Part shown: positions 38,101-44,463 of the stretch, in pieces
Numbering within the stretch: the first letter of the stretch is position 1
Layout: each line of letters begins with the position of its first letter
Source of the DNA: Acheta domesticus
Lineage: Eukaryota > Arthropoda > Insecta > Orthoptera > Gryllidae
Reading direction: 5' to 3'
Assembly (NCBI GenBank): GCA_031308135.1
Contig: JAHLJT010009436.1
Coordinates: 158,949,302-159,013,301, forward strand
Length of the DNA: 64,000 nt
Notes under the pieces: model-generated
The model's database searches: none
Seen by the model: the letters and a program-made list of their open reading frames with translations, nothing else
What the model was told of the DNA's origin: nothing
Made by a program: the position numbers and the translations under genes

Positions 38101-40424
38101 CGCAGCATTGCATAACTTTCCCTATACTATACGTACATATAGTATATGGGAAAGTAAAAATGCCTTTTAGTTGCCAATAGTGGATAAGCAGATGAGGGAG
38201 CATCAACACTGAAAAGCTGACTGAAAAGATTAGAAAACTAATTAGTCTGTGCCATTTGGAATTCTACTAATTTCATTTTACCTTCTTTTCCTCTCCTCCT
38301 TCTCTCTTTGTTGTACAATTTCATGTTTGTATGGAGTTGCTATAAGCAAATGATATCTCAAAGACTGGCATGGGAATGTTAAGGATGCTGTCATGCCAGA
38401 TGTATTATATTTTTGGGAGGTATTGGTGGTGATCAAGGTAGAGAATTTGAAATTGCAGTTGTTGTGGAACAAATGGCTTAGAAATTGGGAGGACTTTCTG
38501 AAAATCTGCTATGTACCCAATTTTGCAAACTAATTTTTATGGAATTTGAATTTCTGACTTTATCTTTAAGTGTGTGCATGCTGCTGCTAAAATTCTGTAC
38601 GAAAAATTATTTGATTTTTAATATACAGTGGAATCTTGTTAGTATGTTTTTCAAGGGACTGAAAATCGTGAGTGTCCTGAGTGGGAAAACATGCTAATGA
38701 TAAATGCTCAATTATACTTATTTTCCACATTTCCATCTGCAAAACAAACATAATTCGGAAAATTATGAATACGTAATGAACATGCAAATATCCATGGGAT
38801 AAACTAATTTACTTATAAATGACATTAAATTAAACTAAATTACAAATACAAAAAGCAAAGTAATACTTCCTAGTTCCGTATCAAAGAAGCATGTAACCCG
38901 GAAACAAATGGTATCACACACAATGAAGAAGGCGCAATGAAGAAGAAATCTCTATATAACACAGTATAACGCTACCTCAGACCCTTCCCTCCCCCTTTAA
39001 TGTTACGTAACTTATGGATGACCCCTAAACACATTTTTCCTGCTCTGGAATGAGACTGAAAGTAAAAGTGGTACGCAAAAGTATCTGAAAACAATACAAA
39101 TTACGGCGCTAGTGCACTGGAAAACGCATGCCTCTCCCGATGCAAGTTGCCTACCATTTTTGAACGTGCTAAGCAGGAATGTTGAACGTGTAAATGAGTA
39201 ATTTGATGGAATTGGGATTGGGAATTAAAAATATGAATGTACTAAGCAGGAAAATGTAATCAGGATCGTGCTAATGAGATTCTAGCATATTTTATTTCAA
39301 GTTGAATTTCATTAAATTTAATGTATATCTATTTTTTTTCTCTTTAACCCTTTGCACTTCTAATTTTTCAGGTCCTAAATTCCTATCATCTCACTATTTA
39401 AATCTGTCAGTTGTGCTACATCGACACTTGTGATGCTTTGGTAATTTCTAAGTTTTGATTTAAAAAAGAAAAGGTAGTTTGGTTAAGAAGTAACGAAAAC
39501 AAGTTTGGTTCACATCATCACAGTCCTAAGCAATTAATAGTTTAATAAATTGTTTCACAAGTTGAAATGATTTCTCAATAAACACCATTCATTTTTGTAT
39601 TGTTTGCACTCTTATGTTCTCTTTTGTATGGCATCTTTCAGAGGAAGATCAATTTTGCAGTGTTGAGTCTCATTCAATGTAGTAGTGCAAAGGGTTAAGG
39701 TTTCCGAATTTTTCATGAGGAACATTGTTTTATCAATAATTGATCTTTGACAAAATTAGGAAGACTAATGCTTATGAAACACTCGCCTAATGATGTTTTT
39801 CTCCCCTGTGTTCTTTCAATTTCTTCTAATGCATTAACTTTTTCATTGAATGAAAATCTGCCTTCTTTTTATTTGCTTATTTATGAATGTTCGTTTTTTT
39901 GTTTTGGTTTCATACCTTAGTCTTGCCTCTTTGCTACCTGTTTGTTTTGCCATCTGCCTAATTTGCATTTATTCTAGGTACTACTTTGCATTGCCTTGTA
40001 GAAGATATTCAATTTTTATTTGTTATATTGCTTCCATTTCAATATGATATTTTCCTAATTTTAAACTTCTCTTATCATTGCAATTCTAAGATATGTTTGT
40101 ATGTATTAATTTCATTTCAATTCATTTATGTGACATTTTTTTAGAATGCAATAATTTGTTCTCAGATTCAAAATTTGGAGCATTTCTGTTGAAACAATAT
40201 CTTCTAATTTGTTTATCTTTGTTGCCCTTTACTGTTCTTGTCATGTTCTCTTGCTGAAAAGTTCTGTACAATATTAATGTTTCATTTTTGTTCACAGATT
40301 ACGGATATTATCCACAATCATCCTTGTTGCTGGCATTGTATTCATACTGAAACAATGGCCAGAAGTTCGGGATGTTGGCAATCATTTGATGCGGCATATA
40401 AAACAAGCTTTATCTGTAAAATAA
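2879..40424 (+). CDS. Dmtn: TMCC-family protein (transmembrane and coiled-coil domains; Dementin orthologue), 10 coding exons
   Basis: Joined exons are 2879-3003, 15458-15851, 16408-16594, 16676-16904, 24273-24317, 27689-27771, 27850-28175, 28265-28486, 28773-28954 and 40298-40424: 1920 nt, 639 residues plus stop, every junction in phase. TMCC proteins are ER membrane proteins that multimerise through coiled coils. Human TMCC1 acts in ER-endosome contact and fission, and TMCC2/Dementin has been linked to amyloid precursor protein metabolism. Visible here: a Ser/Gly/Ala-rich N-terminus (1-173); coiled coil 1 (about 195-305) with [20 protein letters not shown]; a Gly-rich linker; [18 protein letters not shown] (about 331-348); coiled coil 2 (about 440-550) with ALQEER and DLTELHQNE; and two membrane segments (about 566-594 and 600-618) ending in a short basic tail. 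Family membership is recognised from conserved motifs. The choice between paralogues is less certain, since insects usually have one. Confidence 0.9.
4251..4623. mobile_element. pogo/Tigger-like MITE (TA target site)
   Basis: It starts CAGTCGAACATCC after TA (4249-4250) and ends with GATAAATAGAAGGTTGAG before TA (4624-4625). The ends are imperfect inverse copies of the CAGT-type, pogo-like termini seen at 24914 and 27261. It is 373 bp with no transposase. Confidence 0.45.
6361..6418 (+). CDS. Candidate alternative first exon of the TMCC gene
   Basis: A pyrimidine-rich acceptor (TTGTTTCAG, ending 6360) precedes 58 nt that end before GTTTGT. An ATG at 6381 opens 12 codons ([12 protein letters not shown]) plus AG, which is phase 2 and would join exon 2 in frame as ...VYR-KRSAD. 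If used as an internal exon behind exon 1 it would hit a stop at once, so only an alternative N-terminus makes sense. The donor is weak. Confidence 0.25.
8355..8723 (+). repeat. Tandem duplication, two ~183-bp units
   Basis: Units of about 8355-8538 and 8539-8723 share the same order of words: AATAACAATT, TTTTGGTGTTTGTTT, ACGTCATC, CTGT, then AAAAATATTGTATCTC and a TTCAGA block. They differ by many substitutions. No coding capacity. Confidence 0.7.
9361..9533 (+). repeat. Left-hand copy of the sequence flanking the GAA minisatellite
   Basis: This stretch (TTCAGAATGAAAAAGACCTG, then ACAGGAATGTCCTC and ATCCTAAGGTTGCAAG) recurs in the same order at 12338-12513, and its last ~75 bp again at 12645-12716. 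The minisatellite therefore sits between direct copies of one ancestral segment. Confidence 0.75.
10231..12320 (+). repeat. GAA-based polypurine minisatellite (~2.1 kb)
   Basis: A tandem array of units GGCTGAGACGAAG followed by a varying number (about 2-10) of extra AAG/GAA triplets, more than 60 units. The left edge has degenerate GATGAAGAC and GACGAGGAAGACTGA variants. The + strand is almost all purine apart from the CTGAGAC islands. Unit length is a multiple of three, so two frames on each strand stay open (AET-Kn, R-rich, or Ser/Leu/Phe-rich on the other strand). These long ORFs are by-products. It lies in intron 1 of the TMCC gene. Confidence 0.95.
12338..12513 (+). repeat. Right-hand copy of the minisatellite flank
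   Basis: Direct repeat of 9361-9533. It is followed at 12515-12640 by a second short purine array on a GATGAAGAAAACGGC theme and then by a third, partial copy at 12645-12716. Confidence 0.75.
12515..12640 (+). repeat. Short GATGAAGAAAACGGC repeat array
   Basis: Tandem copies of GAAGATGAAGAAAACGGC-like units, different from the main minisatellite but also purine-rich and triplet-based. Bounded on both sides by copies of the flanking direct repeat. Confidence 0.7.
12645..12716 (+). repeat. Third, partial copy of the minisatellite flank
   Basis: Matches the last ~75 bp of 12338-12513 (TCTCGTGTTTCTCATGTC through ATCCTAAGGTTGCAAG). It is again followed by GATGAAGA-type purine repeats to about 12785. 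Confidence 0.75.
14107..14135 (+). repeat. GT microsatellite
   Basis: Uninterrupted (GT)n of about 28 bp in intron 1. Confidence 0.9.
15458..15851 (+). CDS. Dmtn: TMCC coding exon 2 (low-complexity Ser/Gly/Ala region)
   Basis: Residues 42-173. Acceptor GTTGCAG at 15457; donor GTGAGA at 15852. Begins [16 protein letters not shown], then a poly-Gly run, a basic patch ([15 protein letters not shown]) and a long alternating Ser/Ala tract coded by AGTGCC/AGTGCT repeats, ending in acidic [14 protein letters not shown]. No domain is expected in this part of TMCC proteins. The open frame continues into the intron on both sides, so splice sites rather than stops set the limits. Confidence 0.8.
15996..16224. 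mobile_element. Hairpin MITE with TA target site, copy 1
   Basis: A near-complete palindrome of 229 bp between TA (15994-15995) and TA (16225-16226). Ends are GTGCGATTTTGATAAC and the inverse of GTGTGATTTTTATAAC. The core words GGAATAT, CATTTCGC, TCTTTCTCAGTC and CATGATCGC recur in the elements at 51137, 53495 and 55866. It sits in the short intron between exons 2 and 3. TA duplication and TIRs suggest mobilisation by a Tc1/mariner-type transposase. Confidence 0.75.
16408..16594 (+). CDS. Dmtn: TMCC coding exon 3 (start of coiled coil 1)
   Basis: Residues 174-235 plus one base. Acceptor TTTTCCAG at 16407, donor GTACTT at 16595 (phase 1). Sequence runs [17 protein letters not shown], then [20 protein letters not shown] with heptad-like spacing through [17 protein letters not shown]. 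This matches the helical segment that opens the conserved part of TMCC proteins. Confidence 0.88.
16676..16904 (+). CDS. Dmtn: TMCC coding exon 4 (coiled coil 1)
   Basis: Residues 236-311 plus two bases. Acceptor TTTCACAG at 16675, donor GTGAGT at 16905. Encodes [17 protein letters not shown], the strongly conserved [30 protein letters not shown], and [14 protein letters not shown]. This is one of the two best family signatures. The intron before it is only 81 nt. Confidence 0.95.
17395..17515 (-). mobile_element. Retroelement fragment, possibly Penelope-like, with a hammerhead-like motif
   Basis: On the - strand a stretch reads CCTGAAGAAGATCGC, a short loop, then GCGGTC and AAAACGTC. Hammerhead ribozymes need CUGANGA, stem II, GAAA, then a UH site. 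CUGAAGA is present, GATCGC can pair with GCGGTC, but the GAAA box reads AAAA here. Penelope-like elements are known to carry minimal hammerheads. Assignment rests on this motif arrangement only. Confidence 0.35.
17545..17712 (+). repeat. Hairpin-end repeat family, copy 1
   Basis: GACGTTTTGA, then GGTATCAGTGGACCC, AAATCTCGAAATC and CATAACTTTC, ending in a TATATGAGATAGTAAAA block. The same word order is seen at 55690, 58978, 37910 and 60415. A short and diverged copy. Confidence 0.6.
18600..18790 (+). repeat. Dispersed ~125-bp unit (single copy)
   Basis: Shares GCCTCC, GTGACAGGAGT/CATGTGAGCAG, ACCCAGGAACTC and AAAATCCAAAA in order with the units at 42330-42620. Confidence 0.5.
18820..19115 (+). 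repeat. Dispersed repeat, paired with 45490-45785
   Basis: Shares AAAGAAGAGGC, TATTTGTTATTC, ATTATG, ATTTTATTTGTTCTTGA and GCAGGCCACTAGTTTT in the same order and orientation with 45490-45785. No inverted ends recognised; unclassified. Confidence 0.6.
19448..19985 (+). repeat. CT-rich tandem array, 20-bp unit
   Basis: Exact repeats of CTCCCTCTCTCCCCCTCTCC occupy about 19500-19640, with degenerate pyrimidine repeats on both sides. The + strand is a ~540-bp nearly pure pyrimidine tract. Open frames in it (Ser/Pro/Leu on +, Arg/Glu/Gly on -) are compositional. Confidence 0.95.
20030..23366 (-). mobile_element. R1-clade-like non-LTR retrotransposon (LINE), degraded, antisense to the TMCC gene
   Basis: Read on the - strand it begins at 23366 with the endonuclease start [11 protein letters not shown] (followed by an in-frame stop), continues with [18 protein letters not shown] (23028-23240), a linker helix region (22291-22593), RT motifs [10 protein letters not shown] and [14 protein letters not shown] (21813-22283), [14 protein letters not shown] (21453-21662), FADD in a shifted frame (about 21450), a thumb region ending [10 protein letters not shown] (21208-21501), WQDRCDKS and [11 protein letters not shown], and the C-terminal CPLC...[11 protein letters not shown] zinc knuckle (20377-20592). 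Order and motifs fit ORF2 of R1-type LINEs. Several frameshifts and stops show it is dead. The 3' end is about 20030. Confidence 0.85.
20683..21035 (+). mobile_element. tRNA-derived SINE inserted in the LINE
   Basis: A tRNA-like head has an A-box-like GATGGTGTAACGGTTAGC (20688-20705) and a B box GGTTCAAACCC (20735-20745), spaced as in pol III promoters. A tRNA-unrelated body follows, with a tail based on CAATTCAATTC. It splits the LINE between [11 protein letters not shown] and the EEENPDC...WQDRCDKS segment, so it is younger than the LINE. Exact target duplications were not resolved. Confidence 0.75.
23372..23416 (+). repeat. GT-rich microsatellite
   Basis: Interrupted (GT)n/(TGTGGG) tract immediately beyond the 5' end of the LINE coding region. 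Confidence 0.8.
23585..24123. mobile_element. hAT-like MITE
   Basis: The left end CAGGGGTTCTCAAATG and right end AAAGTTTGAGAACCTCTT are inverse copies of the widespread hAT terminus CAGGGGTTCTCAAAC. About 539 bp, with no transposase domain seen. An 8-bp target duplication is not visible, which suggests an old copy. It ends about 150 bp before TMCC exon 5. Confidence 0.6.
24273..24317 (+). CDS. Dmtn: TMCC coding exon 5 (45-nt Gly-rich micro-exon)
   Basis: Residues 312-326 plus two bases. Acceptor CGTTTTCAG at 24272, donor GTGAGC at 24318. Encodes [15 protein letters not shown], which corresponds to the DVGANVRxGISGxGGG segment of vertebrate TMCC proteins but lacks the longer VVEGVKGGLSG extension. 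It is flanked by introns of 7.4 and 3.4 kb. Phase 2 on both sides, so skipping it would keep the frame. Confidence 0.85.
24914..25870. mobile_element. pogo/Tigger-like TIR element, 957 bp
   Basis: Starts CAGTAAAATCTGTCTAAACC and ends with the near-perfect inverse (GGTTTAGACAGATTTTACTG), flanked by TA on both sides (24912-24913, 25871-25872). Further AACCGGAAA-like words inside both ends act as subterminal repeats. CAGT-type termini and TA target sites are typical of pogo/Tigger elements. No intact transposase. Confidence 0.8.
27261..27521. mobile_element. pogo/Tigger-like MITE, 261 bp
   Basis: The left end CAGTAGAACACCAATTATCC and the right end are inverse copies with few mismatches (CAGTACAACTCCAATTAACC on the other strand). 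TA precedes the left end; the right target copy is lost. It ends 167 bp upstream of TMCC exon 6. Confidence 0.7.
27689..27771 (+). CDS. Dmtn: TMCC coding exon 6 (family signature)
   Basis: Residues 327-354 plus one base. Acceptor TTTCTCATAG at 27688, donor GTGAGT at 27772. Encodes [20 protein letters not shown] followed by DNINSLS, nearly identical to the [22 protein letters not shown] block of vertebrate TMCC1-3. This is the strongest single piece of evidence for the family call. Confidence 0.95.
27850..28175 (+). CDS. Dmtn: TMCC coding exon 7 (linker and start of coiled coil 2)
   Basis: Residues 355-463. The acceptor ATCCATAG at 27849 has a weak pyrimidine tract; donor GTATGA at 28176. Contains [10 protein letters not shown], an Ala/Ser tract, [17 protein letters not shown] (the counterpart of KYGSDDECSSAS in vertebrates), a His/Pro stretch, and the helix [19 protein letters not shown]. 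The upstream intron is only 78 nt and has no stop in this frame, so retention would add 26 residues. Confidence 0.85.
28265..28486 (+). CDS. Dmtn: TMCC coding exon 8 (coiled coil 2)
   Basis: Residues 464-537. Encodes [40 protein letters not shown] and [20 protein letters not shown], a close match to the second TMCC coiled coil ([28 protein letters not shown] in vertebrates). Donor GTGTGT at 28487. The acceptor is a TTGCAGCAG tandem site: use of the first AG includes Q464, use of the second drops it. Confidence 0.95.
28773..28954 (+). CDS. Dmtn: TMCC coding exon 9 (first membrane segment)
   Basis: Residues 538-597 plus two bases. Acceptor TTGTTTTCAG at 28772, donor GTATGT at 28955. Encodes a Gln/His-rich stretch, [14 protein letters not shown] (family motif LEGVENANARAL), then a hydrophobic segment from about [11 protein letters not shown] through AAGIVMPF. 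Without splicing the frame stops after RYVE at 28965-28967. Confidence 0.93.
29086..29091 (+). terminator. Candidate intronic poly(A) signal (AATAAA)
   Basis: AATAAA lies 119 nt after the stop (28965-28967) that is reached if the exon 9 donor is not used. Use of this site would give a transcript ending in exon 9, encoding a protein with one membrane segment and a C-terminus RTRYVE. Confidence 0.3.
31730..32515 (+). repeat. Pyrimidine-rich tandem array, 23-bp unit
   Basis: The core (about 31980-32415) is tandem copies of GCGTTCCCCTTCTCGCTCTC plus CCT, 23 bp. Because 23 is not a multiple of three, each frame cycles through the same 23-residue repeat, which produces long open frames on both strands that are not genes. 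Degenerate CT-rich sequence flanks it. Confidence 0.95.
34310..35200 (-). repeat. Degenerate tandem array of ~280-bp units
   Basis: The words AAAATGGCTCCAATTTTTTTC / AAACAACTCCAATTTTTTTC recur near 34327, 34603, 34888 and 35165, spacing 276-285 bp. Between them GCATTATTGCATTTGTGA and GAAGTTTCTCGGAAA-type blocks recur in order. Each unit is heavily diverged. The inverse orientation occurs at 57725-58175 and 59200-60415. Confidence 0.65.
35734..36230. mobile_element. piggyBac-like MITE (TTAA target), 497 bp
   Basis: TTAA (35730-35733), then CCCTTTCACTGCTA; the right end TAGCAGTGAAAGGG is the exact inverse, followed by TTAA (36231-36234). TTAA duplication and CCC ends are the piggyBac signature. 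The right part contains two copies of a 26-bp subrepeat with the palindromes GACGCACCGGTGCGTC and GACGCACCGATGCGTC. Confidence 0.85.
37711..37866. mobile_element. 156-bp MITE with GGGGTCATCCATAAATTA termini
   Basis: Left GGGGTCATCCATAAATTAAG; right end the inverse of GGGGCCATCCATAAATTACG. The interior is G-rich (GGGGGAGAAAGGGGG). A half copy in opposite orientation ends at about 39027. The superfamily was not settled because the target duplication is unclear. Confidence 0.75.
37910..38158 (+). repeat. Hairpin-end repeat family, copy 2
   Basis: ACAGACAAACAGACATTTTG, GGTATCTCAAGGACCC, TTAATTTAGCAACTGG, TTATCCACTTGTTCG, CGCGCAGCATTGCATAAC, ending in a palindrome around CTATACGTACATATAG followed by GGGAAAGTAAAAA. 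The best conserved copy besides 60415-60693. Confidence 0.75.
38626..39285. mobile_element. CAGT-ended (pogo-like) element with a half MITE inside
   Basis: After TA (38624-38625) it starts CAGTGGAATCTTGTTAGTA; the right end, inverted, reads CTAGAATCTCATTAGCACG. The ends match imperfectly. Near 38968-39027 it carries half of the GGGGTCATCC MITE family. No transposase seen. Confidence 0.45.
38968..39027 (-). mobile_element. Half copy of the GGGGTCATCC MITE
   Basis: ACCTCAGACCCTTCCCTCCC followed by GTTACGTAACTTATGGATGACCCC is the inverse of one half of 37711-37866. The other half is missing. Confidence 0.65.
39348..39694. mobile_element. piggyBac-like MITE (TTAA target), 347 bp
   Basis: TTAA (39344-39347) then CCCTTTGCACT; the right end AGTGCAAAGGG is the exact inverse, followed by TTAA (39695-39698). 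Similar in start to 35734-36230 but with a different interior. It lies about 600 bp before the last TMCC coding exon. Confidence 0.85.
40298..40424 (+). CDS. Dmtn: TMCC coding exon 10 (second membrane segment and stop)
   Basis: Residues 598-639 and the TAA at 40422-40424. Acceptor TTGTTCACAG at 40297. Encodes [20 protein letters not shown] (family motif [22 protein letters not shown]), then [20 protein letters not shown] and K. The second hydrophobic segment closes a hairpin-like C-terminal membrane anchor. A GTGAGT donor at 40433, eight bases after the stop, suggests a spliced 3' UTR that would not trigger nonsense-mediated decay. Confidence 0.93.
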
Positions 40425-40727
40425 TTAGCATGGTGAGTAATCAAACCAACACTATCCTACCTAGCTAAATTTGTGAATTATCACTCATCATCACAAATTT
40501 TAGTGAATTGCTACACTCAGGTTCTCGTAACCAATGACAACAGTGATTTCAATTTGCGGAAGATGAAGTGTTTCAAATATACAAAGGAGAATCCATGGGG
40601 TCTACAGGCACTGGGATTAGTACTGCTGAATAAGGGTCTTCAAGGGAAAGATCTTGACGTGAAGAACTGCTGAAATCGTATAGAAATACATTGTGTATGA
40701 ACACAACAAAGAAAGAACAATCTTAAC

Positions 40728-41347
40728 GTTTGTCTTGGAGATAACATTCTTTAAGAGCTATATGGGGGGTACAATAGTCTGTAAACATTTGACTTTATAG
40801 TTGACAAAGTGCCAATGGTAGCTTGTGCATGTATCATAAGAGGAGCAAAGAATTCAATTGCTTAAATACTTCAGAAGAATGAATTGAGAAGAATAGTTGT
40901 AAGAGGAAAAAGGAAGACTGTGTAAATAAAATATAAGAAGTGAAGTCTTGCCTGAATATTACATATCTAGGTATGCACTTAGCAGCGAATTGTAGTAGTA
41001 CACAAGATATTCAGTGGAATATTGAAGGGGAAAGTAGCTGTATGACAATTGCATCCCCCAAGATGTAACCCAACTCTGAGGAAGAGTTTAAGGGAAGGTT
41101 GTATAAGATTATCATTAGGTTTGAAGTTTGGAAAGCAGTCAAAGGTAATGAAAATAAAATTACAGCAATGGAAATGAACCATTGGTGAAGAAGCTGTGGA
41201 TTGACATTGTTTGACAAAGTTAAAAACTGATGAAATTAGAAGCAAAACTGAAGCTACCATTGGCACTTTGTCAACTATAAAGTCAAATGTTTACAGACAA
41301 TTGTACCCCCCACATAGCTCTTAAGGAATGGTATCTCCAAGACAAAA
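40728..41347. mobile_element. Foldback element with ~97-bp inverted repeats
   Basis: Arms 40728-40824 and 41251-41347 are inverse copies with few mismatches (GTCTTGGAGATA, GTAAACATTTGACTTTATAG and TTGACAAAGTGCCAATGG in the left arm). The 426-bp centre has no clear coding content. Mobility is inferred from structure. Confidence 0.8.
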
Positions 41348-42329
41348 CTGAAGTAGTAACAACATTATAGATATCATTGAGTGGTTGAAGTAAGATGGCC
41401 ACTAAAGTTTTGGAATTGGCAACCAGCTTCACACAAGAGATAAAGAACTTACAAGGACATGAAAGGAAAGAGTGGAGAAGGCAATGGTTAAAAGATTTTC
41501 CTCAGAAGGCTGGAGTGACAGACTTCAATGGAAACTGGGATATGAGAGATGTCTTATGGTACAAACTGCTATTGCTACTGCCACGGCCTTTACAAATTAG
41601 ATTACATGCATCTACTTGCAATGACTAAGAGAGAAAGATGTACAAGTTTGGTTTGCCCCTGTCTTACTCCAGCAGAAAGTAAAAGAATACTTGACTAGAT
41701 GGCACTTCAAAGGTGGAGATCCTCCCCTCTTCTCTTCTGGTTTTTGGAAGGCCCTGAGATATGGGTGATTAACAGACCAGAGGAGGAAAGGCTGAAATTT
41801 TCTTTTCAGAGTGATTTTGCATACCTTAAAAGTGTACTTGGTTTAAAACTTAATCTAAATAAATTTCCCTGTAGCTATCAACTCAAAAATTATGTATTTT
41901 CATTGAAACTTCAAAGCAAATATTTTTGTATTTACATTCAGAAGAAGAAAATACGTGAAGAGAACTTTCCTCCCTTCCCTCCCTCTAGAAATCACCGCTG
42001 CAAAGTGCAAGAACCTAGGGGAGTGGAGGATGATGCAAGTGATGATTCTGAAGAAGTTAAAATGAAAAACATGAGTGTTCAGATAGATCAAAAATTAAGA
42101 TAACACACCTTCAAAAATTTTGTTGTAATAATTTAAATTTGTTATTTGTTTTAACTAGGCTCTAGCATGTTAAATGTTTTAATTGTACTAATATGTAGCC
42201 TAATTCTTGCATGAATGAGGAGAATGGTTTCAACCTAAAACCTGGTTTTTAACTTTAAGATTAGTGTTTCTTGATTTCACAATTTTGGACCAAGATATTT
42301 TATCTACTTCTATACATCTGATGAACAAA

Positions 42330-42620
42330 AGGAAAAACAAAACTTAAATTAATAAAATTTAGAATTGCAAAAATTACAACAGAAATACCTGTATTATTAA
42401 TTTCCAATGCGCACAGAAATTGAAACAAAATTATGCCTCCTCTGGTCATGTGAGCAGTGTTTATTGATGATTTTTTTTTGACCCAGGAACTCCAAGAAAA
42501 TCCAAAAACATCAATATTATTAAATTTCAGTGTATACTGAAATTGAAAGAAAACCATGCAGCCTCCAATCATTTGGGAGGTGAATATGGTTTTGTTAGGT
42601 ACCCAAGCACTTGGGAAAAA
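42330..42620 (+). repeat. Diverged ~125-bp tandem units
   Basis: GCCTCC, CAGGAACTC/CAAGCACTTGGG, TATTATTAA and GAAATTGAAA words recur in order about every 125 bp across two to three units. A single related copy lies at 18600-18790. Confidence 0.55.
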
Positions 42621-42699
42621 TCTCTTTTGTCAGTTTTACAAAAATATTAGACGTTTTAACGTACAAATGGATACTTTTCTTAGTAAATACTAAGTGTAT

Positions 42700-43430
42700 T
42701 CAAATTACCAATACGGTTTGAGAAAATCAACATCTAAGGAAACGGCTATATTTTCTTTTCTTAAACATGTCACTTCATCAGTGGATAAAATTAAACACCT
42801 ATTGAAATATTTTTAGATCTTATAGGCATTTGACTATTGGTCGTAACATTTTACTTTCAAAACTATCTTTGTATGGAATTCATGGTATTGCTCTGTACTG
42901 GTTACGTTTGTACCTTACACAAGAATCTCAGGGAGTAGCAATACAGTACTGGGATGATGGGATATTATTTACTCACCTTTCCAATTCAATGTCAATTACA
43001 CATTGGGTCCCACAGGGTTCGATTTTAGGCTCTATTCTCTTTCTTTTATATGTAAATGACATGCCCGTGTCAATTTGAAACAAAAGAACACTAAAACAAT
43101 GAAGAATCCATTAATAGTGCAATATCAAATGTTTCCAATTGGTTTCATAATGATGAAGGGAAAATGTATTTACAGGTTTCCATTTCAAATATATCATTGT
43201 ATACTCCATTGAAAATGAATGATGTGCCTCTGATGTTAAGGTAACATTTTTGGATGTCTGAATTCAGTCGAACCTCAAATGTAATGTCCATTTAAACAAA
43301 TTGAACACAAAATTGAGTTCATTATGCTATATGTTCAGAATTATTTCAAATTCAGTTAGCCTTTGTAGTGCTCTTTGTGCATATTTTGGGAAAGTTCATT
43401 CTCACCTGAGATGTAGTATAATGTAATATT
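42700..43430 (+). mobile_element. LINE reverse-transcriptase fragment, copy A
   Basis: Encodes, with stops, QYGLRKSTSKETAIFSFL, then NILLSKLSLYGIHGIALYW, then WVPQGSILGSILFLLYVND. Comparison with the related copy at 52170-54440 shows that the FADD catalytic box is deleted here, just after LLYVND. Downstream similarity continues to about 43430. A dead fragment of a non-LTR element, different from the R1-like LINE. Confidence 0.8.
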
Positions 43431-43912
43431 ATACTGCATCTCAGAAAAATAAAAATAATGGCCTTCTGCCTGATTAGGGTTTCAAGAAACAATATCACAT
43501 GTTCACTCTTTCTCCAGAAGGAATGGGTAACAGCAAAACGAATTCTACTACTGCTTTTCCTCGTGTCAGCGAAATGAATTTTACTGCATCGCTTTGCGTC
43601 CTAGGGATGGGGTGCCCTCCTGACCTTGCTCGTGAAATACAATCAACCACTTGTGAAGGGACATGAGTAAAATTTTCTCAACATCAGTCACAATACGCAC
43701 CTTATGAAGACAAGAGTGCTAATGTTTGTTCTGTGAAACAGTGTGTACACTGTGCATCATGAGTAGCGATCACCGTATGAGATAAACAGATGTTTCAACC
43801 CATTTAATCTTTCTGATCACGGTTTTTAGAAAAGAAAATCTTCAAGAAGCGTAAACCACAATTTGCTGGTGAATTTACAGGAGTCATTAGATTGGCAAAT
43901 TTATGATTCATT

Positions 43913-44463
43913 TTGGAAGGGAATCGGCTTCCAAAACAGCCTTCTGTTAGTGAAGAGAGCGTTGCGATCAGTGGCTCTCGTGACATGAACAAAAGTAACG
44001 GAACATTCAGTGAGTATAGTGGAAATCAAGGAAATAACAATTTAAGCTCTTCAGAAATTAGTAAAGAGAAGATAAACAAGATTTTAATTTCAATAGGAGA
44101 AACCCCCGCCAAGAAAAGAATATTGGAACAAAAACTGTATCCCCATGAGAAATTTCAGAAAGTACAAAGTGCCAACACAGATAATTTTTTTCACATTGAA
44201 GATCCTTCGAAGTCCATCGAAAAATCAGTCAAAGATACTATTTGGAAACTTATCGATTCCTTTCACTCAACAGATGGCATGACGTTCAATATTAAAATTT
44301 TGACAATTTTTGAAAGTTGGACATACAATAAAATTAAACGACATTTTTCTGCAACCGAACGCATGATAAAAGTGTCCAAAAAGTTGGCTGAAGAAAATGG
44401 AATTTTGTCCAGACCTGAAGTAAATTCAGGCATTAAAACTGACGAAAGTTCAGGAATTCTATG
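43913..44463 (+). pseudogene. Transposon-like open frame of unknown family
   Basis: Open for 184 codons; first ATG at 43985. Ser/Asn/Lys-rich N-terminus, then KRILEQKLYPHEKFQKV and a helical C-terminal part around NKIKRHFSATERMIKVSKKL. The latter resembles helix-turn-helix-like segments seen in uncharacterised arthropod transposon proteins. It ends at a GTAAGC donor at 44464. The region lies among repeats, inside the probable 3' UTR intron. I cannot name the family. Confidence 0.3.

Larger units (their letters stand above)
28955..40297 (+). other. TMCC intron 9 (11.3 kb)
   Basis: Holds a candidate intronic poly(A) signal (29086), a 23-bp pyrimidine-rich tandem array (31900-32420), a degenerate 280-bp tandem array (34310-35200), piggyBac-like MITEs (35734-36230 and 39348-39694), an inverted-end MITE (37711-37866) and its half copy (38968-39027), a hairpin-end repeat copy (37910-38158) and a CAGT-ended element (38626-39285). 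29200-31700 and 32530-34250 show nothing identifiable. Confidence 0.6.

Noticed and set aside
41395..42103. Open frames of 77 and 134 codons after the TMCC stop
   Set aside because: No domain, no consistent splice structure, and they lie in the probable 3' UTR intron among repeats.
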